64,000 nucleotides of DNA from JAGVSR01 sp963778225 (GCA_963778225.1 CAVZTR010000007.1:51107-115106); one strand, 5' to 3'. Shown: positions 16,708 through 27,755, counted from the stretch's first letter. A program made the numbers and translations. Notes: a model not told the origin generated them from the sequence alone.

Positions 16708-18711
16708 TCACGCCGCCTTGGCGTTGGTGTCCACGAGACGGACGATATCGGCCATGATGTCGTTCAGCTGGAAGTCCTTTGGCGTGTACACAGCGGCGAC
16801 GCCGAACGCCTTCAAGGTCTTCTCGTCTTCCGGCGGAATGATGCCGCCGACGATGAGCGGGACATCGGCGAGGCCGTCCTTGCGCATGCGCTCGATGACT
16901 TCCTTCACGAGCGGCACGTGGCTGCCGGACAAGATCGACAGGCCGACGACGTGGACGGCTTCGTCGCCCGCCGCGCGGACAATCTGGGCCGGCGTCAGGC
17001 GGATGCCTTCGTAAACGACTTCCATACCGACATCGCGGGCCCGGACGGCGATCTGCTCAGCACCGTTGGAGTGGCCGTCGAGGCCCGGCTTGCCGACCAG
17101 GAATTTGATCCGGCGGCCGAGTTTGGCGGACACGGCATCGACGGACGCGCGAACGGTATCGAGGCCGGCGCCGTCGCGTTGGGCTGCGGCCTGGGCGACG
17201 CCCGTGGGCGCGCGGTACTCGCCAAAGATCCGGCGCAGGGCCATGCCCCACTCGCCCGTCGTGACGCCAGCTTTCGCGGCGGCAATCGACGGTTCCATGA
17301 TGTTGCGGCCTTCCTTGGCCGCGCGCTCGACTTCGGCCAGAGCGGCGGAGGCGACGGTGTTGTCGCGGTTCGCCTTCCAGGCCTTCAGTTTTTCGATCTG
17401 TTCCGCCTCAACGGCGGGATCGACGACCATGATCGAGCCTTCACCGGTGGTGAGCGGCGATGGTTCTGTTTCGAGCCATTTGTTGACGCCGACGACGATC
17501 TGCTCGCCCGTTTCGATGCCGGAGAAGCGATTGGTGCCGCTCTCGACGAGGCGGCGCTTCATGTAATCGATCGCGGAGACCGCGCCGCCCATGGCTTCGA
17601 TGGTCTTGAGTTCGGACTTGGCCTGTTCCTTCAGTTCATCGACCTTGCGCTTGATCTCGGTCGAGCCATCGAAGATGTCGCCATATTCCAGAAGGTCGGT
17701 TTCGTAGGCGAGGATCTGCTGCATGCGCAGCGACCACTGCTGATCCCACGGGCGCGGCAAGCCCAGCGCTTCATTCCAGGCCGGAAGCTGCACGGCGCGG
17801 GCGCGGGCGTTCTTCGACAGCGTAACAGCCAGCATCTCAAGGAGAATGCGGTAGACGTTGTTCTCGGGCTGCGGCTCAGTGAGGCCGAGCGAGTTCACCT
17901 GCACACCGTAGCGGAAGTAGCGGTTCTTGGCGTCGGTGACACCGTAGCGTTCGCGCGTGATCTCGTCCCAAAGCTCCGTGAATGCGCGCATTTTGCACAT
18001 CTCGGTGATGAAGCGCATGCCGGCATTGACGAAGAAGGAGACACGGCCGACGACGTTACCGAATTCGGCGGCCGGCACTTCGCCGGATGCTTTCACCGTG
18101 TCGAGAACGGCGAGCGCCGTGGCGAGCGCGAAGGCCAGTTCCTGGACCGGCGTCGCGCCCGCTTCCTGCAGGTGGTAGGAGCAGACGTTCGTCGGGTTCC
18201 ACTTGGGGACCTCCTTGGTGGAGAAGACGATCGTGTCCTTGATTAGCCGCAGCGAGGGCTCGGGCGGGAAGACGTAGGTGCCGCGCGACAGGTATTCCTT
18301 GATGATGTCGTTCTGGATGGTGCCGGTCAGCTTCTGGCGCGAAGCGCCGGTCTCGTCGGCCACGGCAACATAGAGCGACAGGAGCCACGCAGCCGTCGCA
18401 TTGATCGTCATCGACGTGTTCATCTGGTCGAGCGGGATGCCGCCGAGAAGCGTGCGCATATCGCCCAGGTGCGAGACGGGCACGCCGACCTTGCCGACTT
18501 CGCCGCGCGCCAGTTCATGATCACTGTCGTAGCCGGTCTGGGTCGGCAGGTCGAAGGCGATGGACAGGCCGGTTTGGCCTTTCGAGAGGTTTTTCTTGTA
18601 GAGTTCGTTGGACTTGGCTGCGGTCGAATGACCGGCATAGGTGCGGAAGAGCCAGGGCTTGTCGCGCCCGCCCGACTGCCCAGCCGTCTTCGTCGTGTCC
18701 TTGTCAGCCAT
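16708..18711 (-). CDS. ecm: Ethylmalonyl-CoA mutase
   Basis: A 667-residue coenzyme B12-dependent mutase. It converts (2R)-ethylmalonyl-CoA to (2S)-methylsuccinyl-CoA in the ethylmalonyl-CoA pathway. The N-terminal TIM-barrel starts with PWLFRTYAGHSTA and has SIAFDLPTQTGYDSDH, the active-site region of acyl-CoA mutases. The C-terminal B12 domain carries the base-off motif GLDGHSNGAEQ (DxHxxG) near residue 545, followed by GLSILSGSH and GGIIP. The single-polypeptide architecture and the length fit Ecm rather than the two-chain methylmalonyl-CoA mutase. Neighbouring ccr and mcd support the assignment. It is transcribed away from ccr, with a small membrane protein between. Confidence 0.95.
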   Translation of the reverse strand: MADKDTTKTAGQSGGRDKPWLFRTYAGHSTAAKSNELYKKNLSKGQTGLSIAFDLPTQTGYDSDHELARGEVGKVGVPVSHLGDMRTLLGGIPLDQMNTSMTINATAAWLLSLYVAVADETGASRQKLTGTIQNDIIKEYLSRGTYVFPPEPSLRLIKDTIVFSTKEVPKWNPTNVCSYHLQEAGATPVQELAFALATALAVLDTVKASGEVPAAEFGNVVGRVSFFVNAGMRFITEMCKMRAFTELWDEITRERYGVTDAKNRYFRYGVQVNSLGLTEPQPENNVYRILLEMLAVTLSKNARARAVQLPAWNEALGLPRPWDQQWSLRMQQILAYETDLLEYGDIFDGSTEIKRKVDELKEQAKSELKTIEAMGGAVSAIDYMKRRLVESGTNRFSGIETGEQIVVGVNKWLETEPSPLTTGEGSIMVVDPAVEAEQIEKLKAWKANRDNTVASAALAEVERAAKEGRNIMEPSIAAAKAGVTTGEWGMALRRIFGEYRAPTGVAQAAAQRDGAGLDTVRASVDAVSAKLGRRIKFLVGKPGLDGHSNGAEQIAVRARDVGMEVVYEGIRLTPAQIVRAAGDEAVHVVGLSILSGSHVPLVKEVIERMRKDGLADVPLIVGGIIPPEDEKTLKAFGVAAVYTPKDFQLNDIMADIVRLVDTNAKAA

Positions 18712-18867
18712 GGTCGATCCCGCGATGTGATGTGCTGCGCGCCAGAGCGCCGTTCTTTAAACTATCCGCGGGACTTGGCAACGCAAAGCACCCTGCTGTC
18801 GCAACTCGAGAGAGCGACGCGGAGGCCGGGGCCGGGCATCCCTATCGGACCCAGGCTGGCGAGGTGG

Positions 18868-19215
18868 TCAGGAGCGGGTGTCCATCGTGAGCGGCCGCCG
18901 CAGGTCCTTGATCCAATGAATGGCGAGCATGACCAGAAGGGTGGCGAGAAAACCGGCGATGATGCCGATCACGCTCAGCATGATGACATTGATTTCCTTC
19001 GCCGAGGCCATCGTAAACATTGCGATGCGGGCGGCGTAGAGCGCCCCCATGCCTCCGAGGACCATTCCGGGGATGAAGAGGGCCGCAAAGGATTTGGAGT
19101 CCACGCTGATCTGCACGATCAGGGTCGCCCATCCCACCATGACCAGCAGGATCGTCCAGGATTCGGTGTCTAACCGGGTAAATTCTCGGGCAAATTCGGA
19201 GAACAGCTCGAGCAT
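18868..19215 (-). CDS. Small multi-pass membrane protein
   Basis: A 115-residue protein with four hydrophobic segments (about residues 20-36, 41-60, 72-92 starting at NVIMLSVIGIIAGF, plus a short one). The start at 19215 has GAGG about ten bases upstream. It lies between ecm and ccr on the ecm strand. It ends in a charged tail (IHWIKDLRRPLTMDTRS). No family is recognised. The position between two ethylmalonyl-CoA pathway genes may be accidental. Confidence 0.7.
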   Translation of the reverse strand: MLELFSEFAREFTRLDTESWTILLVMVGWATLIVQISVDSKSFAALFIPGMVLGGMGALYAARIAMFTMASAKEINVIMLSVIGIIAGFLATLLVMLAIHWIKDLRRPLTMDTRS

Positions 19216-19469
19216 GGTTGGCCTCGGTCGTCCCATCCCACAGCGGACATTGGATAAGTCGTCGCAGGCGCTTGGGTCGGCGCATCGCTCAATGCTAGCC
19301 GAAGGCCCTTAACATGACGTTGACGGGGTGATCCGTAGGGCCAAACAAGCCCTTTATTGCGCCGCGAAAAAGTGCTTGAAACAAGCCCGTCATAAAAAGA
19401 GGCAATGGCCGGACCTCGACGGGGTCCCGGCTGGTAAAAATTCGGCGACGGTCAAGGAGAGACGGGAGC

Positions 19470-20798
<1,329 letters not shown>

Positions 20799-20826
20799 TC
20801 CCTTCGACGACTGGCACAGTTCAAGA

Positions 20827-20858
20827 GAGCGGTCCTTATCAGGGCCGCTCTTTTTTAT
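20827..20858 (+). terminator. Rho-independent terminator of ccr
   Basis: A ten-base stem (AGAGCGGTCC pairing with GGGCCGCTCT, with one G-T pair) has a short loop and is followed by a run of six Ts. It lies 28 bases after the ccr stop. Confidence 0.85.
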
Positions 20859-20871
20859 TGGATCTGTCCAC

Positions 20872-21744
20872 TCAGACGCCGGCTGGCTCACCGGTCTCGA
20901 TCTGGTGGCCATTTCCAAGCTTCTTCAGTTCCATGATGCCGCGATTGACCTCGGCGCCGAGGATAATGATCATGGCTGTGAACTGGAAGAAAATCAGCGC
21001 GATCATGAGCTGCGAGAGGCCCGCGTAGAAGCGCGTGTAGTCGCTGAGATCGAGATAATAAGAGTAGAGCGAAGCGACCAAGATCCAGAGCACCACCGAG
21101 ACGAGCACGCCCGGCCACACGTCGGCGAGACGGCGTGTTCCGGCAGCGAGCCAGAGGTGGAACGCCAGCAAGAGGGATGTGATGACGGCGATCGCCAAGG
21201 CATAGCGCTGGATCGTATCGACCCAGGTGGATTCCAGGATCTGCTTTGCCCAAGCGGGTTCGAATTCGGCGAGTTTGGCGGCGATGGCGGGGCCGAACAC
21301 GACCGCCCATGTGAGCACGAGCATCGAGACGGCACTGACGAACACGAAGCACATGCTGATCAGGAGGCAGACCGGATATGGCCGCGTCTCCCGCACCCGA
21401 TAGGCGCCGTTCAAGGCGGCACGCATTGTCTCGATGGCGCTCGTGGCGAAGAATAGGGCCAGGAACCCGGACACCGTCAGCAGATCGATACGGCTCGAGC
21501 CCATGATCAATTCCACCTGCGGGGCGAGGGCAGAGGCGACCGCCTGGGGCAGAATGTCGAAAAGTTGCGCCACGGCACGGGTGGCAAGTTCGCGTCCGCC
21601 GAAGATGCCCGAGAGGGCACCGACAAAAATGCAGAAGGGGAACAGCGAAACCACGAAAGAAAACGCGACGGCGCCGGCGAGTGAAAAGCCGGAATGCTCA
21701 TACAGCCGGTAAATGGCGCCGAGGAGTGTGCGGTAGCGATTCAT
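20872..21744 (-). CDS. YihY/BrkB-family inner membrane protein
   Basis: A 290-residue protein with six hydrophobic segments. It begins MNRYRTLLGAIYRLYEHSGF, the typical N-terminus of the YihY/RNase BN-like membrane family, and has the conserved SFVVSLFPFCIF and LAFHLWLAAGTR segments. The family was once called ribonuclease BN; that activity is now attributed to another protein, and the function of YihY proteins is not settled. ATG at 21744 is chosen; the frame extends upstream to 21822 but with a Pro/Arg-rich leader. It converges on ccr with the terminator between. Confidence 0.85.
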   Translation of the reverse strand: MNRYRTLLGAIYRLYEHSGFSLAGAVAFSFVVSLFPFCIFVGALSGIFGGRELATRAVAQLFDILPQAVASALAPQVELIMGSSRIDLLTVSGFLALFFATSAIETMRAALNGAYRVRETRPYPVCLLISMCFVFVSAVSMLVLTWAVVFGPAIAAKLAEFEPAWAKQILESTWVDTIQRYALAIAVITSLLLAFHLWLAAGTRRLADVWPGVLVSVVLWILVASLYSYYLDLSDYTRFYAGLSQLMIALIFFQFTAMIIILGAEVNRGIMELKKLGNGHQIETGEPAGV

Positions 21745-22339
21745 GCGGCTGTCGAGCGATCTTTGCGGAAAAGGCCAGGAGGCTAGCCCTGAGGCCGTGC
21801 CCGGTCGAGGACGGATCGGCAACGCCTCCGGCTAAAGTGCGGGCATCTTGCACGGATGTTCAACATTCTGGATGCGGCGAACCGCGCGCGGGAAAATCTA
21901 ACCAACCGATGGCGGCGTTCAGTTGGCGCCAGTCTTCAGGCGGGACCATCAGCATTAACCGTGACCGTTTCTTGTCCCCAGACTGCCATGGCGCAAAAGT
22001 CGATATTGGCCGCAGCGACCGGATGGGACGGCGAGCCAATCCGCCGACAGGCCTCAGACGTATGCTTTCGGATGTATGTCGGTTGCTGCAGACAAGCGCG
22101 CGGCCGGTCGGCGGTGAGCCGACGCGGGGTGAAGCTATCTGATGGGGTGAGGGAAACTCCAAGCCGTTGGGTTTGTTTCGCTTCGGCGCTCCGCTAGGGC
22201 AATTGCGATCCGCGCTCGCGTGTCGCGCAAACTTGCGATTGCCAGTCCCGGCAGTACAGATAAATGTGACGCTCGAAATGGCCGCTGCCGTGGATGCCGC
22301 CACTGGCTTGGTGCCGAATGAATTCTGGAGGACGACGAC
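21745..22339. other. Intergenic region upstream of mcd
   Basis: About 595 bases between divergent genes. Open frames exist on both strands, but none has a recognisable domain or a good ribosome site, and the long minus-strand frame here is an extension of the shadow of mcd. GGAGGA near 22325 is the mcd ribosome site. I looked for a cobalamin or other riboswitch core and saw none. The region probably holds the mcd and YihY promoters. Confidence 0.5.
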
Positions 22340-24020
22340 ATGACCATCGCTCAGTTGAAGCCCAAAACCGACAGCCTGACCGCCGATCCGAAACGACTGA
22401 TCGAGCGGACGGCCGAAGTTGTAAGCGCGGCTGACCGTGTTCTCGCCCTCGCCAAGACCGGCGTGCGCCAGCGCATCCAGGATGCGGGCGGCATCGATGC
22501 GGCTCAGCATGCCGCGCACGGCCTCGCCTGGTTTGCCACCACGGTCGAATCGCTGCGGCAAATGAATGTGTGGGCGTCCAATCTCCAGGCTGAAGGCAAG
22601 TTCGGTGAAATCGAGCAACTGATCCTGCTGGCCGCGTTCGGTGAATACGCCGCGCAGATCTCTGGCGGTATTCCGATGAGCCAGGTGGAGATCATCCGCC
22701 CGGAGGCGCTCGGCATTCCTCGCGCCGATATTCGCAAGTACGAAGATGCCGTCGCGGATGTGGTCGCAGAGGGCACCTCCGAATATGTGAAGCAGCGGCT
22801 CGCCGACCTGATCGAGGCCGCACAGGGCGCCACGACGTACGGGGCCAGCGGGCTCGACGAGACGCATGCCGAAATCGCCGAGCAGATGAAGACGTTTTCG
22901 GACGCGGAAGTCGTGCCGCACGCTCACGAGTGGCACCTCAAGAACGAATACATCCCGCTCGAAACCTACAAGAGCCTTGCGGATCTCGGCGTATTCTCGA
23001 TCTCGCTGCCGGAGGAATACGGCGGGATGGGTCTCGGCAAGCTCGCCATGTGCGTTGTCTCGGAAGAGCTGTCACGCGGCTACATCGGCGTCGGCTCGCT
23101 TGGCACGCGTGCCGAGATTGCCGGTGAACTGATCCTCCACAACGGCACGCCCGAACAGAAGGCCAAGTATCTGCCGGCCATTGCTGCCGGCGACATCCTG
23201 CCAACGGCCGTGTTTACAGAGCCGAACACTGGATCGGATCTCGCGTCGCTGAAGACGCGCGCCGTGAAGGAAGGCGACACCTGGAAAATCACCGGCCAGA
23301 AGACGTGGATCACACATCCGGTTCGCGCCGACGTGATGACGGTGCTGGCGCGTACGAACCCGAACGAGAAGGGCTACAAGGGCCTTTCGATGTTTCTTGC
23401 GGAGAAGCCGCGTGGGACAGACGAGAACCCCTTCCCCGCGAAGGGCATGACTGGCGGCGAAATCGAAGTGCTCGGCTATCGCGGCATGAAGGAATACGAC
23501 ATCTCCTTCGACGCATTCGAGGTGCCGGCCGAGAGCCTGCTCGGCGGTGTCGAGGGGCAGGGCTTCAAGCAGCTGATGGCGACCTTCGAAGGTGCCCGCA
23601 TTCAGACCGCCGCGCGTGCCGTGGGCGTAGCGCAGTGCGCGATGGATCTGGCGCTGAAGTATGCGCTCGACCGCGTGCAGTTCGGCAGCCCGATCTACAA
23701 GTTCCCGCGCGTTTCAAACAAAGTCGTGATGATGGCGGTGGAAACGCAGATTGCCCGCCAGCTGACCTACTTCGCGGCGCGTGAGAAAGATCAGGGCCGC
23801 CGTTGTGACCTCGAGGCTGGCATGGCGAAGCTGCTCGGTGCGCGCGTCGCCTGGGCAAACGCGGACAACGCGCTGCAGATCCACGGCGGCAACGGCTTTG
23901 CGCTGGAGTACCCGGTGTCGCGCGTTCTTGTGCGATGCGCGCATTCTCAACATTTTCGAGGGCGCCGCTGAAATCCAGGCCCAGGTGATTGCGCGTCGTC
24001 TTCTTGAGGGCGCCAACTGA
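22340..24020 (+). CDS. mcd: Methylsuccinyl-CoA dehydrogenase, one-base frameshift
   Basis: An acyl-CoA dehydrogenase of about 559 residues after correction. It oxidises (2S)-methylsuccinyl-CoA to mesaconyl-CoA in the ethylmalonyl-CoA pathway. The length and the extra 170-residue N-terminal region separate it from 380-residue fatty acyl-CoA dehydrogenases, and fit Mcd. Core motifs are SLPEEYGGMGLG, VFTEPNTGSDLAS, ITGQKTWITHP, and IHGGNGFALEYPVSRVL. After SRVL the frame shifts: one extra base near 23929-23931 must be dropped to read CDARILNIFEGAAEIQAQVI, the conserved family C-terminus, ending at 24020. GGAGGA precedes the ATG. The other two pathway genes ccr and ecm are within 6 kb. Confidence 0.92.
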
Positions 24021-24022
24021 AC

Positions 24023-24424
24023 GTGAACCGGCGCTATCTTTTTGTGCTGCTTGTAGCGGCGCCGCTGATCCTCAGCGGCGCCGCACCTGCTCAAGTGCAT
24101 CCGCTCGAAGGCACCAGTTGGACCGTGGCGAAGGTGCAGGGCGTCGCAGTTCCCGCCGGGCTGACGTTGACGTTCGCGGCGGATCGCGTGACGGGAAGCA
24201 CAGGCTGTAACGAGTTCTGGGCGCCCGTCGATTATCCCGCTCCTCCGTCGATCGACATCGGTGCGCCGCAGAGCAAACGTCTTTACTGCCTGGGCGCGAT
24301 GAGCATCGAACGTGCTTATCTGGCGTCACTGGAAACGGTCGAAAGCTACGTCGTTGACGGCAGCACGCTCAAGATGCTGATGCACGATGGTGACGTATTC
24401 ATTGAACTGTTTTCGGCGCGATAG
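24023..24424 (+). CDS. META-domain (HslJ-like) exported protein
   Basis: A 133-residue protein starting with GTG at 24023, two bases after the mcd stop. The signal peptide is clear (LFVLLVAAPLILSGAAPA). The rest is a META domain, as in HslJ and related lipoproteins: LEGTSWTVAKVQGV, LTLTFAADRVTGSTGCNEFWAP, then a conserved-position cysteine in RLYCLGAM, and LKMLMHDGDVFIEL. META proteins are linked to heat-shock and stress in the envelope, but the role is not settled. It is probably cotranscribed with mcd. Confidence 0.82.
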   Translation: MNRRYLFVLLVAAPLILSGAAPAQVHPLEGTSWTVAKVQGVAVPAGLTLTFAADRVTGSTGCNEFWAPVDYPAPPSIDIGAPQSKRLYCLGAMSIERAYLASLETVESYVVDGSTLKMLMHDGDVFIELFSAR

Positions 24425-24615
24425 CGCCGCGCGACCGGTTTTCTCCACCAGCGGCTAAGTTCCCGCTCCGATCAAACTTTTATGCACTTTGCGCGACGGA
24501 ACTGGTGCTGCTGGACGTTGTTTCTCATGTGTCTGGTTCATCGAGAGCTGCACACCTCAGGGTCACGCCGGGGACTGCTGTCGAGAGTAAGAAGATCATG
24601 AGCAAGGAGAGACAC

Positions 24616-24924
24616 GTGAAAAAATCAGCAATGACTTTGGCCGCTCTGGCGTTCGCCGGTTTGATGGGCACGCAAGCAAACGCAGCGCCCCTATCGTCCG
24701 CCGCAGCAGTCACCACCCAGGCTGCACCCTCGGCGGTTGAGCAGGTTCGCGACCGTTATGAACGCCGCGACGATCGTTGGCACCGTCGGAATGCCCGCCG
24801 CGATTGGCGTAGTGACCGCCGGTACTACCGGTATCGCAACTGGAACCGGTATAACTCGCGTCCTTACAACTACCGCTCGCGCGGCTGTGTGGCAGTAGGC
24901 CCGGTCTGGTTCTGCAACCGCTAA
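24616..24924 (+). CDS. Small basic Tyr/Arg-rich secreted protein
   Basis: A 102-residue exported protein. GTG at 24616 is preceded by AAGGAGAG at a six-base spacing; ATG at 24598 is in frame but has no ribosome site. The signal peptide is VKKSAMTLAALAFAGLM, cleaved after ANA. The mature part is dense in Arg, Tyr, Trp and Asn (DDRWHRRNARRDWRSDRRYY) and ends in a cysteine pair, CVAVGPVWFC. Such proteins are common in Hyphomicrobiales and are of unknown role; nucleic-acid or peptidoglycan binding is only a guess. A strong terminator follows. Confidence 0.75.
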   Translation: MKKSAMTLAALAFAGLMGTQANAAPLSSAAAVTTQAAPSAVEQVRDRYERRDDRWHRRNARRDWRSDRRYYRYRNWNRYNSRPYNYRSRGCVAVGPVWFCNR

Positions 24925-24959
24925 CCCGCTTAAGTGCATTTGCGTATGTTGAGTGAACT

Positions 24960-24987
24960 GGCGGTGGCTGAAAAGCCGCCGCCTTTT
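24960..24987 (+). terminator. Rho-independent terminator
   Basis: A ten-base near-perfect stem, GGCGGTGGCT with AGCCGCCGCC, has a GAAA loop and is followed by TTTT. It lies 35 bases after the small basic secreted protein gene. Confidence 0.85.
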
Positions 24988-25088
24988 CATTTATATGCGA
25001 CCCTATAGCTGCATTGCATCTCGGGAAGTCGCCATAGTTTGGGGCGAGAAACGCTCAAACTCGCGCGAATTCTTTTAGGAGACGGCAC

Positions 25089-25901
25089 ATGCGGGCCATC
25101 ATGACAATTGCGGCTTGCCTCACAATTGCGGCCGCCGGAACATCTTCAGCTGTCGCAAAGTCTTGCGGGAACGACGGTAGCGGCTTTTCGTCGTGGCTGG
25201 ACGGTTTTGAAGATCGCGCACGCTCAGCCGGCATTTCGCAGGCGACGCTCTCCCGCGCTTTGTCGGGTGTCACCTACGACCGCAATGTGATCCGCCGTGA
25301 CCGATCGCAGAAATCCTTCAAGCTCAGCTTCGATGAGTTCTACGCGCGCCGCGTCGGGTCGAGCCTCATCGGTAGCGCCCGCGCGAAAATGAAAGCACAC
25401 GCGGGCGTGCTGGCGCGCATCGAGAAGCGGTACGGCGTGCCGAAGGAAATCCTGGTATCCATTTGGGGACTGGAGACGAATTTCGGACGCGACGGAGCGG
25501 GCAAGTATTCGATCATCCGTTCGATTGCGACACTGGCTTATGATTGCCGGCGATCTGAATTCTTCACCGGTCACCTGATGGCTGCGCTTCGCATCGTGCA
25601 GAAGGGCGACATGAGCCCGGGAGAGATGCGCGGGGGATGGGCCGGCGAGATCGGGCAGGTGCAGTTTCTTCCCGGATCGTACGACAAATACGCGGTCGAC
25701 TTCGACGGCGATGGGCGTCGCGATCTCGTGCATTCGGTGCCCGACATCCTGGCGTCGACGGCAAACTTCTTGAAAGGTCACGGATGGCAACCGGGTGGCT
25801 CGTGGCAACCGGGATCCGCGAATTACGGTGTCATCAAAGACTGGAACAGAGCCGATGTTTATGCCCGGACGATCGCCGTCATGGCTGACCGGCTGCAGTG
25901 A
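25089..25901 (+). CDS. MltB-like lytic murein transglycosylase
   Basis: A 270-residue exported lytic transglycosylase of the MltB group. GGAGACGGCAC lies before the ATG, and the signal peptide (IAACLTIAAAGTSSAVA) ends near residue 24. The catalytic glutamate is in ILVSIWGLETNFGRDGAG, followed by SIIRSIATLAYDCRR, a calcium-type loop VDFDGDGRRD, and GWAGEIGQVQFLPGSY. It cuts the peptidoglycan glycan strand to give anhydromuropeptides. Compared with the second copy at 33169 it lacks the C-terminal peptidoglycan-binding domain, so they probably act at different sites. Confidence 0.92.
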   Translation: MRAIMTIAACLTIAAAGTSSAVAKSCGNDGSGFSSWLDGFEDRARSAGISQATLSRALSGVTYDRNVIRRDRSQKSFKLSFDEFYARRVGSSLIGSARAKMKAHAGVLARIEKRYGVPKEILVSIWGLETNFGRDGAGKYSIIRSIATLAYDCRRSEFFTGHLMAALRIVQKGDMSPGEMRGGWAGEIGQVQFLPGSYDKYAVDFDGDGRRDLVHSVPDILASTANFLKGHGWQPGGSWQPGSANYGVIKDWNRADVYARTIAVMADRLQ

Positions 25902-25951
25902 ACGAGGCGAGGCGTCTTGTGCTCGCCTGCGGCTGATGCCATGACGCTGGC

Positions 25952-26893
25952 ATGAGCAGCGAATCTGAAACACAGCCGCGCGTCATCTCCCTGATCGCCA
26001 GCGCTACCGAAATCCTCCACGGGCTGGGTGCGGGCGACATGCAGGTGGCCCGGTCGCACGAGTGCGATTATCCGCCGGCCATTCTCGATCTGCCGCAACT
26101 GACGCGGGCCAAATTCAAGGTGCATGGCGCGACGAGTGCGGAGATCGATCGGTCGGTGAAGGGGCTCCTGGAGCAGGGGCTTGCGGTGTACGAGGTCGAT
26201 GCGGACCGCATGCGCGCGCTCGAGCCGGATGTCATCCTGACACAAGACCAGTGCGAGGTATGCGCGGTGTCGCTAGCCGACGTGGAGCGGGCGCTGTGTA
26301 CATGGACGGGCAGTGCGGCGCGGGTCGTGTCGTTGCGACCGCATACGCTTGCCGATGTCTATGCCGATATTCAAACCGTGGCCGATGCGATCGGACGGCC
26401 CCAAGCAGGCCGCGATCTCGTTCAGTCGATGCAAGGCCGCATGGCCGAGATTGCAGCGGCCGTCGAAGGGCGGTCGCGGCCCAAGCTGGGGTTCGTCGAG
26501 TGGATCGAGCCGCCCATGTCCGGTGGGCACTGGATGCCGGAAATCATCTCGATCGCGGGCGGGATTTCCCCGTTCGGCGTCAGCGGCCAGAACTCGCCAT
26601 GGGTCAGTTGGGACGACTTGGCGGCGGCGGACCCCGACATTTTGCTCGTGGCGCCGTGCGGGTATGACATCGCCACATCGCTGCCGGAACTGGAGGGTCT
26701 GCGGTCCCATCCCGTTTTCAAGTCCCTGCGAGCGGTGCGGGAGGGACGGGTTTTCGTCGCCGATGGGAACGCGTTTTTCAATCGACCGGGGCCGCGCATC
26801 GTCGAGAGCACGGAAATCCTCGCGGAAATCATGCATCCCGATGTGTCCACCTACGGGCATCTGGGTGAGGCCTATGTTGTCTGGCCGACGTGA
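25952..26893 (+). CDS. BtuF-like substrate-binding protein without signal peptide
   Basis: A 313-residue protein of the helical-backbone metal/cobalamin receptor family (BtuF/FepB type). It begins RVISLIASATEILHGLG, with ECDYPPAILDLP, AEIDRSVKGLLEQGLAVYEV, the DVILTQDQCEVCAVS segment, and the second lobe containing GGHWMPEIISIAGG and DILLVAPCGYD. There is no signal peptide at this start or in an obvious upstream extension, so it looks cytosolic. Cytosolic BtuF-like proteins are known and may act in B12 or metallo-cofactor handling rather than transport. No permease or ATPase gene is adjacent. It lies close to B12-dependent Ecm, which may or may not be relevant. Confidence 0.8.
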   Translation: MSSESETQPRVISLIASATEILHGLGAGDMQVARSHECDYPPAILDLPQLTRAKFKVHGATSAEIDRSVKGLLEQGLAVYEVDADRMRALEPDVILTQDQCEVCAVSLADVERALCTWTGSAARVVSLRPHTLADVYADIQTVADAIGRPQAGRDLVQSMQGRMAEIAAAVEGRSRPKLGFVEWIEPPMSGGHWMPEIISIAGGISPFGVSGQNSPWVSWDDLAAADPDILLVAPCGYDIATSLPELEGLRSHPVFKSLRAVREGRVFVADGNAFFNRPGPRIVESTEILAEIMHPDVSTYGHLGEAYVVWPT

Positions 26894-26927
26894 GCCCGGC
26901 CTATTCGGCCGAAGGCAGGAGAATTGA

Positions 26928-27755
26928 ATGGCCTCGCGGACCATCCTCATCACTGGCTGCTCGTCTGGTATCGGGCTTGCCTCGGCGCGAATGATGAGCG
27001 CGCGGGGTTGGCACGTGATCGCCACCGCACGAAAAGACGCTGATCTGGCAATGCTGCGGGCCGATCTGAAGGTCGACGCCGTGCATTTGGAGTTGGCCGA
27101 TCCGAATTCCGTTGCGGCATGCGCGGACAGAGCCCTCTCGCTCTCGGGCGGGCGGATCGATGCGCTATTCAACAATGCTGCGTATGGACAGGCCGGCGCG
27201 GTCGAGGATCTCAGCGTCGACCTGTTGCGGCGTCAGTTCGAGGTCAATCTGTTTGCACAGCATGAACTCATCCGGCGGCTCCTGCCGGGCATGCGGCGAC
27301 AGGGGCATGGGCGCATCGTGCAGTGCTCGTCGGTTCTGGGACTGGTTGCAGCACCGATGCGCGGCGCCTACTGCGCTTCGAAATTCGCAATGGAAGGGCT
27401 GACCGACAGCATGCGCATTGAGCTCGCAGGTAGCGGGGTTCATATTTCATTGATTGAGCCGGGGCCGATCCGCACGCGCTTTGTCGAGAACGCGCTGTCG
27501 AACTTCCTCAAGACGATTGACATCGACGGGTCGGTTCATCGCGCCGCTTATGAAGCGCGCGTGGAGCGCATGAAGCTCGGCCGGAACGAAGTTTTCAAAC
27601 TCGAGCCCGAGGCGGTGGCTGAGAAACTGGTGCACGCGGTGGAGAGCCCGCGTCCCAAGAAGCGCTACTACGTCACCAAGCCGACCTACTTCGCCGCCGT
27701 GCTGAAACGTGTTGCTCCACAGAGCACGATCGACTGGTTCGTGCAGAAGATGTGA
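26928..27755 (+). CDS. Short-chain dehydrogenase/reductase (SDR)
   Basis: A 275-residue classical SDR with the cofactor motif TGCSSGIGLASA near residue 9, the NNAAYGQAG segment near 90, the catalytic serine in CSSVLGLVA near 140, and YCASK (YxxxK) near 154. A conserved EPGPIRT follows. The C-terminal 60 residues with RYYVTKPTYFAAV are typical of the group that acts on lipids or unknown alcohols; the substrate is not predictable. AGGAG lies before the ATG. It starts 35 bases after the BtuF-like gene and ends at a terminator. Confidence 0.9.
   Translation: MASRTILITGCSSGIGLASARMMSARGWHVIATARKDADLAMLRADLKVDAVHLELADPNSVAACADRALSLSGGRIDALFNNAAYGQAGAVEDLSVDLLRRQFEVNLFAQHELIRRLLPGMRRQGHGRIVQCSSVLGLVAAPMRGAYCASKFAMEGLTDSMRIELAGSGVHISLIEPGPIRTRFVENALSNFLKTIDIDGSVHRAAYEARVERMKLGRNEVFKLEPEAVAEKLVHAVESPRPKKRYYVTKPTYFAAVLKRVAPQSTIDWFVQKM

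Noticed and set aside
16699..18246. A 515-residue open frame on the plus strand opposite ecm
   Set aside because: It lies completely within the antisense of ecm, has Asp/Gly/His/Arg-biased composition typical of antisense frames in high-GC DNA, no ribosome site and no recognisable domain.
18712..19469. Cobalamin riboswitch before ecm, ccr or the BtuF-like gene
   Set aside because: I looked for the B12-box and the conserved core near these starts and did not see them.
21860..22936. A 358-residue minus-strand frame upstream of and overlapping mcd
   Set aside because: The C-terminal two-thirds are the exact antisense of mcd and the rest is in the intergenic region without a start signal.
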